This document shows positions 35,303 through 53,911 of a DNA stretch of 64,000 nucleotides, in pieces; position 1 is the stretch's first letter; each line of letters starts with the position of its first letter. Under the pieces are notes generated by a model, which made no database searches, was not told the DNA's origin, and saw only the letters and a program-made list of their open reading frames with translations. The translations under genes were made by a program, and so were the position numbers. Origin of the DNA: Anas platyrhynchos (Eukaryota; Chordata; Aves; Anseriformes; Anatidae); NCBI RefSeq assembly GCF_047663525.1, contig NC_092587.1, positions 201,198,501-201,262,500 of the forward strand, read 5' to 3'.

Positions 35303-35337
35303 CGGAGCCAACTAGGAAAGGTGCCCTCCTAGACCTG

Positions 35338-37329
35338 TTGCTAGAAAACAGAGAGGGTCTGGTGGGAGATGTGGTGATTGGTGGCCGCCTCGGTCATAGC
35401 GACCATGAAGTGGTTGAGTTCAAAATTTACGGTGACAGAAGGAAAAGTGCCACCAAAACCTCATCCCTAGATATGGGGAAGGCGGACTTCAGGCTGCTCA
35501 GGGAACTAGTCAGCAAGGTCCCCTGGGAAACTGCTCTTGAAGGCCTCGATGTCCACCAGTGCTGGTCATTCTTTAAGCGATGCCTCCTAGAAGCACAAGA
35601 TCAGGCAATTCCTAAATATCGCAAGTCAGGCAGGCGGGGCAGGAGGCCGGCGTGGCTGACCAGGAACATTCTGATGGAGATTAGGCGGAAACAGAGAGTG
35701 TTTCGTTACTGGAAGGAGGGCCAGGTGTCCTGGAAAGAATACAGGGATGCTGTTCGTGTTTGTAGGGAGAAAATTGGTGTGGCTAAAGCACACCTAGAGT
35801 TGAAGCTGGCTGTGTCTGTGAGAGAAAATAAAAAGGGTTTTTTTAGATATGTGAATGGAAAAAGGAGAACTAAAGAATACATAGGGCCGCTCCTTGATAG
35901 GGAAGGTCTTCTCACAGACAATGACATAGGCAAAGCAGAGACGCTTAATGCCTTCTTTGCCTCTGTCTTCAATGCCGATGATGGGCTTCGGGACCCAGGG
36001 TGCCCTGAGCTGGAGGACCGGGACGGTGGGGATGACAAACTCCCAACCGACCCTGAACGTGTGCGGGATTTGCTACTCCACCTGGATCCCTACAAGTCCA
36101 TGGGTCCGGATGGGATTCATCCCCGGGTGCTGAAAGAGCTGGTGGACGTCATCGCGGAACCTCTCTCAATTATTTTTCAATGATCCTGGGAATCTGGAGA
36201 GGTCCCGGTAGACTGGAAGCTGGCAAATGTTGTGCTGATTTTCAAGAAGGGTCAGAAAGAAGACCCTAGCAATTACAGGCCTGTCAGTCTCACGTCAGTG
36301 CCTGGTAAAATCATGGAGAAGATGGTTCTCGAACTTATTGAGGCGCACCTGGGGGACAAAGCAGTCATTGGTCCCAGCCAGCATGGGTTTGTGAAGGGTA
36401 GGTCCTGCCTAACTAACCTGATTTCCTTTTATGATAAGATCACCTGTATGGTGGACCAAGGGAAACCAGCTGATGTGATTTTTTTGGACTTCAGCAAGGC
36501 TTTTGACACGGTTTCCCATAGGATCCTACTGGACAAAATGTCCACCATACAGCTAAATAAAAACATCATACGATGGGTGAGCAATTGGCTAACGGGCAGG
36601 GCCCAAAGGGTTATGGTAAATGGGGCTGCGTCAGGCTGGCGGGCGGTCACCAGTGGGGTCCCTCAGGGCTCCATTTTAGGGCCGGTACTTTTCAATATTT
36701 TTATAAACGATCTGGATGAAGGAATAGAAGGTATTTTGAGCAAGTTTGCTGATGACACCAAACTTGGAGGAGTTGTGGACTCTGTTGAGGGTGGAAAGGC
36801 CTTGCAGAGGGATCTGGCTAGGTTGGAGAGCTGGGCGATCGCCAACCGCATGAAGTTCAATAAGAGCAAGTGCCGGGTCCTGCACCTGGGACGGGGAAAC
36901 CCTGGCTGCACGTACAGACTGGGCGATGAGACGCTGGAGAGCAGCCTAGAAGAGAGGGATCTGGGGGTCGTGGTAGACAGCAAGTTGAATATGAGCCAGC
37001 AGTGTGCCCTGGCAGCCAGGAAGGCCAACCGTGTCCTGGGGTGCATCAAGCACGGCATCGCTAGTAGGTCGAGGGAGGTGATTGTCCCGCTCTACTCTGC
37101 GCTGGTGTGGCCTCGCCTCGAGTACTGTGTGCAGTTCTGGGCACCACAGTATAAAAAGGACATGAAACTGTTGGAGAGTGTCCAGAGGAGAGCTACGAAG
37201 ATGGTGAAAGGCCTGGAGGGGAAGACGTACGAGGAACAGCTGAGGGCACTGGGCCTGTTCAGCCTGGAGAAGAGGAGGCTGAGGGGAGACCTCATCGCAG
37301 TCTACAACTTCCTCGTAAGGGGGTGTTGA
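35338..37329 (+). pseudogene. CR1 ORF2, broken, unit 2
   Basis: Its protein is the same as that of unit 1, with stops at 36181-36183 and 37327-37329. RT motifs FLDFSKAFD and FADD are present on the two pieces. Confidence 0.85.
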
Positions 37330-38276
37330 GAGGCAGGAGACCTTTTCTCCATTAACACCAGTGACAGGACTCGCGGGAACGGGGTTAAGCTGAGGCAGGG
37401 GAAGTTTAGGCTTGACATCAGGAGGGGGTTCTTCACAGCGAGGGTGGTTGCACACTGGAACAGGCTCCCCAGGGAAGTGGTCACTGCACCGAGCCTGTCT
37501 GAATTTAAGAAGAGATTGGACTGTGCACTTAGTCACATGGTCTGAACTTTTGGGTAGACCTGTGCGGTGTCAAGAGTTGGACTTGATGATCCTTAAGGGT
37601 CCCTTCCAACTCAGGATATTCTATGATTCTATGCTCAAAACCCTGGGGCTGCCTCAATGTGTGGGAAGACGTCGCCATCTCGCGGTGGAGATGGTCATGC
37701 GCTGAGCACAGCTGATTTGTGGAGAAAGAAAAACAGTAGATTCTGAAGCTTTTGCAAAGGGTCTTTAATTAAAGCAAAATGCCTTAAGGATGTGGCCCAA
37801 AAAGTGTGCCTGTAGCTCCAGCACAAAGCTCCTGTTTCTCTTGTTCTGTGTGAGCCAGCACTGTATGCCATGGATTGGTCCAATCGACCCTGTGTGAGGT
37901 GTGGGAGCCCAGAGCCAGGAAAAGATGACAGCACTTTGCTGCAAATGGGTGAGATGCAGACCTCAAAGCAAGAGCATGCGAGGCAGCAGGTATTTGCGTG
38001 TCTTGTGCTCAATGCCTGAGACTGAGCAAGTTTAGTTTAGCTCCTCTCCAGCAAGAGTTGCAAGTAAATTTCCAGGACTAGGGGCAGGCACAAAAACACA
38101 TTGCAGAATCTTCCCTAAAAATGGGCATGCCCATATGACTTGATCATCTAGAAACGCAGGCTTCTCTGAAACAGCATCTCACCTGTGGGGTCTTAATCAA
38201 CCCACCCTCTGGCACATTGAACTGTGTCAAGAGGGGGATGTATGAGGTTTGAAACACTTCAGCTGAATACAACTGA

Positions 38277-44589
<6,313 letters not shown>

Positions 44590-45343
44590 GGAGGTAGTGG
44601 CAATATTTTACACCGTGCAAAGTGTTTGCGAAGCCCAGTTCCACAGATGTGCTGTGGTTCACTGAATTTCATTGAACTACTCTCCTAGTTTTCTGGCATA
44701 GAATATACTGTTAGATCACTGCAGCAGCATAAAAAACAAACCAAAACAACAAAAATAAAAAAAAAATAAAATAATAAAAAAACCCTACACTGTCAGACTT
44801 CTGTTCCTGTCCAGGTAGTAGTTAACAGTTTTACAAACTGTAGCATTTGAGAGAAAACTGCAGCCATGTCATGGGACCTCAGTCAGACGCAGCAGCCATG
44901 TCATGAGAGAAAACTGCAGCCATGTCATGGGACCTCAGTCAGACGCAGCAACATGGTCCTGAAGCAGTGTCTGGGGCAAGTACTTGCTGAACTGCGGGGC
45001 CAGGTGCCAGGCCCCTCACTTTCCACCTTCAAGCCATTCCTAAATAAGCCCTGAAGCTATTCCTTTGTGAGGTGCCAGATAAACTGCAGCGGTGGGCCCC
45101 CGACTCTAAATCAAGGCTGAGGATGTCACTAGGTTACAGGGCATGTTGTGGTTAGAAATAGCAATCCTGACATCCCTGCCTAAAAAAACATTTAATGGCT
45201 TTACATATAATACAGATTTTTTTCTCTTATCTGCATGCTATTGTGAAGTTATTTTCCTTTGGAGCTCCCACCATGCATTAACATTTTGGCTGTCTCTGTT
45301 CCAATAAATCTTTGTATGATAGACGGTAATTTGCTAGTGCCTC

Positions 45344-45642
45344 GCCATTTGCCGAGGCGATCGGCTCCGGGGCAGACGCGTTCTGCAGCGGAGCGGGGGA
45401 TCGGGCCAGGCAGGGCTCATTTTCCGGCATCGAGCCGACTTCAGGGAGCCGCCAGGAGCCGGCAGCCCTCGTGAGGGAGGCTGACGAGGCGAAGGCGGAG
45501 CCAGCAGCGACCCCTCCCCGGCCGTTCAAAAGCAGCCCCTAGGGAGCGCGGCGAACAGGGCGGGCAAACAGGGCGTGGCGCGGCAGAGGGGAGTGGCAGG
45601 GCGGAGAGCAACCCCCTGCCCACACGAACACCTCTTCACGAC
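45344..45642 (+). mobile_element. CR1 5'-UTR-like GC segment (copy A), unit 3
   Basis: Counterpart of 20315-20613. It abuts the LTR fragment on its right. Confidence 0.7.
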
Positions 45643-45903
45643 GATCGGGGGGGGAGGCGCTTTTGGTTTCTTTCCTTTGTTTCTCACTTCTCTAGCTTGT
45701 TAGTAATGAGCAATAAATCTTACTATCTATCTTCTTATGCTGAGTCTGGTTTGCCCGTTACACTAATTATTGCGTGATTTTCTCGTCCTTATCTCAATCC
45801 TTGAGCCCCTTTCACATATTTTCTCCCCATTCCTCTTTGAGGAGGGGGAGTGAGAGAGCGGCTGTGGTGGAGCTCGGCTGCCCACTCGAGCGGAACCACG
45901 ACA
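45643..45903 (-). mobile_element. Endogenous retrovirus LTR fragment, unit 3
   Basis: Counterpart of 20614-20874, a partial LTR fossil copied with the unit. Confidence 0.7.
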
Positions 45904-47466
45904 CAGACAAAATCTGTCCAGGTGCTTGCTTCCTTGCAGCTGTTGCCTCAGGAGAGGAACACTAGCTTTGCTTCTTCTCTCCTGCTGTTAGCACTGTAGA
46001 GCCCACCCTACTGAGAGACACAGGTGCTACTGGCATTCCTGTATTTCACAAAAATTAAGGTGTAGTGTAACTGCAAACAGTGGTGTTGCAACTAGCAGGA
46101 AAGCATTTACTAAACTTGATTCAAGACCTTGTGCTGTAGGGTTCCTTCTTCTCCCTAGCCTTAGCTGTACAATCCTGCTGCTGCCTCTAGGGAACTGTAG
46201 TGCGCATCTGCCTCTTCTGTAGCTGGTTCTCTCACTGTCCCAGCAGCAAAGCCTGCCTTTGTTTGTTTTGTTTCTTCCCCTTGAATTAGTTTGACTCACC
46301 TGAACTGAGTCAGAGGCCTAGAGAAGGCCAGAGCCAGCACAAACATGGTGCAAGCACCAAGCTGGACTTGGATCTCTCTCTTTTGGCAGTACTGAACTGT
46401 TGGATTCGTTTAATCCTTCTCACGGAACTAAACTTGGGAGCAGAATTTGGGCTGCAGAGAAAACATTATTGGTGAAAACACGCAGAAAAAGAGAGCAGCA
46501 GGGCTGCATCCTCCTAGGATCAGCTGGCCTGTAGATTAACCCACTGACACTGAAATTACTGAACACGGCAACCCCAGGACAACACTCGTGGAGTTGCTTT
46601 TAAGAGGAAAGATGCTGTTTGTTTTGTTTAGTTTGTTGTCGAAGAGCTGCCTCTTTTCTCTGCAACTGCAGAAAGATATTTTTTCTTCTTAAGGAATACT
46701 TAAAACTGGGTCCTCTGGAGTCAAAGCTAATGGGTGTGATTGGAAGAGCCATGCCTATTCACAAGGAGCCAGAAGAAATGCCAGGCAGGAGCCCCACGGA
46801 AGGTGGCTCTACGGCTAAATCCAACAGGCACATCACAGCTGAGATGATCAAAGCCTTGACTAAGGAACAGGTTGGTTAAAAAAAAAAAAGAGAAGCTGTG
46901 CTGTTAACAGACATGTAACACTCTCGGTTCATTAAATATTTGCTCTGTCGTTCAAAGAGTGTGTGGACTTTGTGGTTACTATTTTTGAGTGTCTGAATCA
47001 TCCCCACATAGAAGTTTAATTAGGGACATGCCCAGATGGCGAACTGAATGGCTGTTTTCCTTCGACTTGGAGGTATCACTGGGGCATATCTTGGGCTTCT
47101 CGGTCCAAACAACTGCACGTGTGGCTAAGAAGTTCTTATGAGTTCTTGGCCATTTGCCGAGGCGATCGGCTCCGGGGCAGACGCGTTCTGCAGCGGAGCG
47201 GGGGATCGGGCCAGGCAGGGCTCATTTTCCGGCATCGAGCCGACTTCAGGGAGCCGCCAGGAGCCGGCAGCCCTCGTGAGGGAGGCTGACGAGGCGAAGG
47301 CGGAGCCAGCAGCGACCCCTCCCCGGCCGTTCAAAAGCAGCCCCTAGGGAGCGCGGCGACCAGGGCGGGCAAACAGGGCGTGGCCCGTCAGAGGGGAGTG
47401 GCAGGGCGGAGAGCAACCCCCTGCCCACACGAACACCTCTTAACGACAGCCGTTAGCTAGGTGATA

Positions 47467-47808
47467 ATGGTCTCCACAAGGCACGGAGCGCTCTGCAGGA
47501 GGTCGGTACACACCCAGACCGACTGCCCGTTAAAGAATGCAGCGGTTCAGGTCACCGGATGCAGGGAGTGTCAGAGCCTGCTGCTGCCATCGGCGGGAGG
47601 CAGAGACGCTGCGTGCGTCAGGTGCCAGCAGGTGGATGACCTGATCCGCATGGTGGCGGAGCTCAAGGAGGAGGTGGAGAGGCTGAGGGCCATCAGGGAG
47701 TGTGAGCGGGAGATAGACTGGTGGAGTAACTCCCTGCAGGGCCTCAAGGAGAGGTACCGGGGTGAGACACCCCAAATGGGGGTGGACCCCCTGCCCTGTC
47801 GCCGCTGA
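47467..47808 (+). CDS. CR1 ORF1 protein, unit 3
   Basis: From the ATG at 47467 it encodes about 113 residues: a Cys-containing region ([16 protein letters not shown]), a coiled coil and a basic C-terminus (PLPCRR). The stop is followed at once by the truncated ORF2 sequence. Confidence 0.75.
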   Translation: MVSTRHGALCRRSVHTQTDCPLKNAAVQVTGCRECQSLLLPSAGGRDAACVRCQQVDDLIRMVAELKEEVERLRAIRECEREIDWWSNSLQGLKERYRGETPQMGVDPLPCRR

Positions 47809-47843
47809 CGGAGCCAACTAGGAAAGGTGCCCTCCTAGACCTG

Positions 47844-50051
47844 TTGCTAGAAAACAGAGAGGGTCTGGTGGGAGATGTGGTGATTGGTGGCCGCCTCGGT
47901 CATAGCGACCATGAAGTGGTTGAGTTCAAAATTTACGGTGACAGAAGGAAAAGTGCCACCAAAACCTCATCCCTAGATATGGGGAAAGCGGACTTCAGGC
48001 TGCTCAGGGAACTAGTCAGCAAGGTCCCCTGGGAAGCTGCTCTTGAAGGCCTCGATGTCCACCAGTGCTGGTCATTCTTTAAGCGATGCCTCCTAGAAGC
48101 ACAAGATCAGGCAATTCCTAAATATCGCAAGTCAGGCAGGCGGGGCAGGAGGCCGGCGTGGCTGACCAGGAACATTCTGATGGAGATTAGGCAGAAACAG
48201 AGAGTGTTTCGCTACTGGAAGGAGGGCCAGGTGTCCTGGAAAGAATACAGGGATGCTGTTCGTGTTTGTAGGGAGAAAATTGGTGTGGCTAAAGCACACC
48301 TAGAGTTGAAGCTGGCTGTGTCTGTGAGAGAAAATAAAAAGGGTTTTTTTAGATATGTGAATGGAAAAAGGAGAACTAAAGAATACATAGGGCCGCTCCT
48401 TGATAGGGAAGGTCTCCTCACAGACGATGACATAGGCAAAGCAGAGACGCTTAACGCCTTCTTTGCCTCTGTCTTCAATGCCGATGATGGGCTTCGGGAC
48501 CCAGGGTGCCCTGAGCTGGAGGACCGGGACGGTGGGGATGACAAACTCCCAACCGACCCTGAACGTGTGCGGGATTTGCTACTCCGCCTGGATCCCTACA
48601 AGTCCATGGGTCCGGATGGGATTCATCCCCGGGTGCTGAAAGAGCTGGTGGACGTCATCGCGGAACCTCTCTCAATTATTTTTCAACGATCCTGGGAATC
48701 TGGAGAGGTCCCGGTAGACTGGAAGCTGGCAAATGTTGTGCCGATTTTCAAGAAGGGTCAGAAAGAAGACCCTAGCAATTACAGGCCTGTCAGTCTCACG
48801 TCAGTGCCTGGTAAAATCATGGAGAAGATGGTTCTTGAACTTATTGAGGCGTACCTGGGGGACAAAGCAGTCATTGGTCCCAGCCAGCATGGGTTTGTGA
48901 AGGGTAGGTCCTGCCTAACTAACCTGATTTCCTTTTATGATAAGATCACCCGTATGGTGGACCAAGGGAAACCAGCTGATGTGATTTTTTTGGACTTCAG
49001 CAAGGTTTTTAACACGGTTTCCCATAGGATCCTACTGGACAAAATGTCCACCATACAGCTAAATAAAAACATCATACGATGGGTGAGCAATTGGCTAACG
49101 GGCAGGGCCCAAAGGGTTATGGTGAATGGGGCTGCGTCAGGCTGGCGGGCGGTCGCTAGTGGGGTCCCTCAAGGCTCCATTTTAGGGCCGATACTTTTCA
49201 ATATTTTTATAAATGATCTGGATATAGGAATAGAAGGTATTTTGAGCAAGTTTGCTGATGACACCAAACTTGGAGGAGTTGTGGACTCTGTTGAGGGTGG
49301 AAAGGCCTTGCAGAGGGATCTGGATAGGTTGGAGAGCTGGGCGATCACCAACCGCATGAAGTTCAATAAGAGCAAGTGCCGGGTCCTGCACCTGGGACGG
49401 GGAAACCCTGGCTGCACGTACAGACTGGGCGATGAGACGCTGGAGAGCAGCCTAGAAGAGAGGGATCTGGGGGTCGTGGTAGACAGCAAGCTGAATATGA
49501 GCCAGCAGTGTGCCCTGGCAGCCAGGAGGGCCAACCGTGTCCTGGGGTGCATCAAGCACGGCATCGCTAGTAGGTCGAGGGAGGTGATTGTCCCGCTATA
49601 CTCTGCGCTGGTGCGGCCTCACCTCGAGTACTGTGTGCAGTTCTGGGCACCACAGTATAAAAAGGACACGAAACTGTTGGAGAGTGTCCAGAGGAGGGCT
49701 ACGAAGATGGTGAAAGGCCTGGAGGGGAAGACGTACAAGGAACGGCTGAGGGCACTGGGCCTGTTCAGCCTGGAGAAGAGGAGGCTGAGGGGAGACCTCA
49801 TTGCAGTCTACAACTTCCTCGTAAGGGGGTGTCGAGAGGCAGGAGACCTTTTCTCCATTAACACCAGTGACAGGACCCGCGGGAACGGGGTTAAGCTGAG
49901 GCAGGGGAAGTTTAGGCTGGACATCAGGAGGGGGTTCTTCACGGCGAGGGTGGTTGCACACTGGAACAGGCTCCCCAGGGAAGTGGTCACTGCACCGAGC
50001 CTGTCTGAATTTAAGAAGAGATTGGACTGTGCACTTAGTCACATGGTCTGA
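47844..50051 (+). CDS. CR1 ORF2 reverse transcriptase, N-terminally deleted, 735 codons open
   Basis: The frame starts at a TTG at the left limit and has no ATG until residue 46. It contains the last strands of the APE-type endonuclease ([10 protein letters not shown]), the RT core with [45 protein letters not shown] and FADDTK, and the CR1 C-terminal domain ending near CALSHMV. Full CR1 ORF2 proteins are larger because they carry the whole endonuclease. The FADD catalytic pair is kept. The second Asp of the FSKAFD motif is Asn here. Probably not translated from a natural start. Confidence 0.8.
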   Translation: MLENREGLVGDVVIGGRLGHSDHEVVEFKIYGDRRKSATKTSSLDMGKADFRLLRELVSKVPWEAALEGLDVHQCWSFFKRCLLEAQDQAIPKYRKSGRRGRRPAWLTRNILMEIRQKQRVFRYWKEGQVSWKEYRDAVRVCREKIGVAKAHLELKLAVSVRENKKGFFRYVNGKRRTKEYIGPLLDREGLLTDDDIGKAETLNAFFASVFNADDGLRDPGCPELEDRDGGDDKLPTDPERVRDLLLRLDPYKSMGPDGIHPRVLKELVDVIAEPLSIIFQRSWESGEVPVDWKLANVVPIFKKGQKEDPSNYRPVSLTSVPGKIMEKMVLELIEAYLGDKAVIGPSQHGFVKGRSCLTNLISFYDKITRMVDQGKPADVIFLDFSKVFNTVSHRILLDKMSTIQLNKNIIRWVSNWLTGRAQRVMVNGAASGWRAVASGVPQGSILGPILFNIFINDLDIGIEGILSKFADDTKLGGVVDSVEGGKALQRDLDRLESWAITNRMKFNKSKCRVLHLGRGNPGCTYRLGDETLESSLEERDLGVVVDSKLNMSQQCALAARRANRVLGCIKHGIASRSREVIVPLYSALVRPHLEYCVQFWAPQYKKDTKLLESVQRRATKMVKGLEGKTYKERLRALGLFSLEKRRLRGDLIAVYNFLVRGCREAGDLFSINTSDRTRGNGVKLRQGKFRLDIRRGFFTARVVAHWNRLPREVVTAPSLSEFKKRLDCALSHMV

Positions 50052-50782
50052 ACTTTTGGGTAGACCTGTGCGGTGTCAAGAGTTGGACTTGATGATCCTT
50101 AAGGGTCCCTTCCAACTCAGGATATTCTATGATTCTATGCTCAAAACCCTGGGGCTGGCTCAATGTGTGGGAAGACGTCGCCATCTCGCGGTGGAGATGG
50201 TCATGCGCTGAGCACAGCTGATTTGTGGAGAAAGAAAAACAGTAGATTCTGAAGCTTTTGCAAAGGGTCTTTAATTAAAGCAAATTGCCTTAAGGATGTG
50301 GCCCAAAAAGTGTGCCTGTAGCTCCAGCACAAAGCTCCTGTTTCTCTTGTTCTGTGTGAGCCAGCACTGTATGCCATGGATTGGTCCAATCGACCCTGTG
50401 TGAGGTGTGGGAGCCCAGAGCCAGGAAAAGATGACAGCACTTTGCTGCAAATGGGTGAGATGCAGACCTCAAAGCAAGAGCATGCGAGGCAGCAGGTATT
50501 TGTGTGTCTTGTGCTCAATGCCTGAGACTGAGCAAGTTTAGTTTTGCTCCTCTCCAGCAAGAGTTGCAAGTAAATTTCCAGGACTAGGGGCAGGCACAAA
50601 AACACATTGCAGAATCTTCCCTAAAAATGGGCATGCCCATATGACTTGATCATCTAGAAACGCAGGCTTCTCTGAAACAGCATCTCACCTGTGGGGTCTT
50701 AATCAACCCACCCTCTGGCACATTGAACTGTGTCAAGAGGGGGATGTATGAGGTTTGAAACACTTCAGCTGAATACAACTGA

Positions 50783-52238
<1,456 letters not shown>

Positions 52239-52245
52239 GTAAGGT

Positions 52246-52273
52246 TAACTTCCTCTGGTTAACTTCCTCTGGT
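52246..52273 (+). repeat. 14-bp direct duplication beside the LTR fragment
   Basis: TAACTTCCTCTGGT occurs twice in a row (52246-52259 and 52260-52273). The other units have it once. It abuts the LTR fragment on one side only, unlike a normal target-site duplication. Confidence 0.85.
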
Positions 52274-52434
52274 AGTCTTTATTTAATTATTATAATTATT
52301 TCCCTTTAATTAAATTATCCTTATCTCAACCCGTGAGTTGTTCTTTGCTTTACTTCTCCCCCTCCTCATCTAAAGGAGGGGGAGTGAGAGAGCGGTTGTG
52401 GGGTTTAGCTGCCCAGCACGGTAAAACCACCACA
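52274..52434 (-). mobile_element. Endogenous retrovirus LTR fragment in unit 4
   Basis: On the minus strand it starts TGTGGTGGTTTTACCGTGCT at 52434 and shares the CTCTCTCACTCCCCCTCC block with the LTR fragment of units 1-3. It belongs to a clearly different subfamily. Only about 160 bp are present. It is specific to unit 4, so it arrived after the array began to form. A fossil without viral genes. Confidence 0.75.
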
Positions 52435-52484
52435 AATGTTTAACTCAGCAAGGCCCATTTTAAAGCCTTCTTTAAGGCTACCTT

Positions 52485-52658
52485 AACAGGCTCCCCAGGG
52501 AAGTGGTCACTGCACCGAGCCTGTCTGAATTTAAGAAGAGATTGGACTGTGCACTTAGTCACATGGTCTGTACTTTTGGGTAGACCTGTGCGGTGTCAAG
52601 AGTTGGACTTGATGATCCTTAAGGGTCCCTTCCAACTCAGAATATTCTATGATTCTAT
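52485..52658 (+). mobile_element. CR1 3'-end stub closing the array
   Basis: From ACAGGCTCCCCAGGGAAGTG to GATTCTAT it is almost the same as the last 170 bp of the CR1 in units 1-3. It is followed by unique DNA (AAGTGCTCTCACTG). It is best read as the remnant of the same insertion in what was once a complete last unit. Confidence 0.85.
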
Positions 52659-53178
52659 AAGTGCTCTCACTGAATTCTGGAAAAATACTGATTCAATGCT
52701 CCGTTTCATACCTGGGACACAACATACCTTGTTCTCCAACTCAAGTCAAAGGAGGAGCTGTGGCTAGTTCCTGGCTTCCTGCCAGCCTGAACAAACTCCT
52801 TGCAAACACTGCCTCCCTCTTTGAAAAGCTCTGAGTTAAGATGGGTCTCGGTTGTACTCCTGCCACTATTCCAGCAGCAAGGAACCAGTCACAGCCTGTG
52901 CATCACAGGGCTGCCTTTTACTGCTTCCTTAACATACCTGCCTAATACATATACCCTATATACCAATATATATAATATGTATCAATATACAGATATATAT
53001 TGGTATATGGGGTATATACCAATATATAATATATATCAATATATTAATATATATTTTGATATCAAATATATTGGTATATGATATCAATACCCTATATTGA
53101 TGGACTTCAGACAACTAAAAGTCTGAACTGCTTCCCAAAGGATGCCAAGACTGGCTGTAGAGATTAAGATAAATTCTA

Positions 53179-53211
<33 letters not shown>

Positions 53212-53911
53212 CCACTAAATTTATCTTCTCTGTTTACCATTTTTGATGGCAAACATCAATACTACATTCAGTTCCACAGACCCCTGCCAATGACCCCCTC
53301 CTCTCCCCATCACCCACCATGTACTCTTCCTGGCCTCCTGAGGCCATTGATCAGAGGCACTGTTACTTCTCCGCGTCTGTATATCCCATTTAAATTTAGT
53401 GAAAAAATGTAGAATCAGCTACTGCCAAGGTGCAGTTTTACACTGTTAATCCATGGGGACTTCTTTAAACTCTTTGTGGGTTTAAAAGTTTACTCTTTAA
53501 ATACAGCCTAGTTGAATAGCCACCATAACTAAGAAATCTGAAGTATTTACAGGCTAACTGGTAGCAAATACAACCCTATAAATAGAAGATTGTTGATGCT
53601 CACAGAAAAACTTTACAAGCTTTTGTGAACAGTTTTAAAAACTTTTCCGTGCTAATCCTTCATGTTAAACATCTGACGTGGTTTGGTTAGTGTGACAACG
53701 CCTGCTCAGATTTAATGGTGTCGAGCTCTTACTTATGTAAAAGTATCAAAAAAATAACAGGCTACAGAACATTTTTTTTCAGAAGGATTTAAGCTGGAAA
53801 GTACATTACAGAGCGACCTGCTGGAAGATGGTTGCATGAAAAGGAACAAAAAGAAGCGCTGTGCTACACCAGAGGCACCTGCTGAGATGAGAAGAGAGCA
53901 GAAAGCTGAAG
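52659..53911. other. Unique spacer between the array and CCDC89
   Basis: No gene recognised. It contains the AT-rich inverted-repeat block and an A-rich run (53176-53213). The 3' UTR of CCDC89 must lie in its right part (minus strand), but I found no convincing AATAAA signal for it. Confidence 0.5.
52948..53101. repeat. AT-rich inverted-repeat (palindromic) block
   Basis: Repeated TATACCAATATA and TATATTGGTATA motifs alternate in opposite orientation, with short GGGG and CCC breaks. Several stems can form. It starts about 290 bp right of the array's last CR1 stub. Confidence 0.8.

Larger units (their letters stand above)
34643..37633 (+). mobile_element. CR1 LINE, mosaic copy, unit 2
   Basis: The 5' UTR and the first third of ORF1 match the unit-3 CR1: the short 5' UTR form, the 18-nt stretch at about 35052-35069, and C at 35120. 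From 35178 on it matches the unit-1 CR1, including both nonsense codons in ORF2. The switch lies in 35121-35177. It has the same internal endonuclease deletion as its sisters. Confidence 0.93.
47149..50139 (+). mobile_element. CR1 LINE, internally deleted but with open RT frame, unit 3
   Basis: It has the same insertion site, flanks and endonuclease deletion as the other units, so it is the same insertion event. Its ORF2 is open to the normal C-terminus, unlike those in units 1 and 2. At most differing sites it carries the residue usual in CR1 ([27 protein letters not shown]). It differs at motif A, reading SKVFNTV instead of SKAFDTV. Without the endonuclease it should not be able to move by itself. 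Confidence 0.93.
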
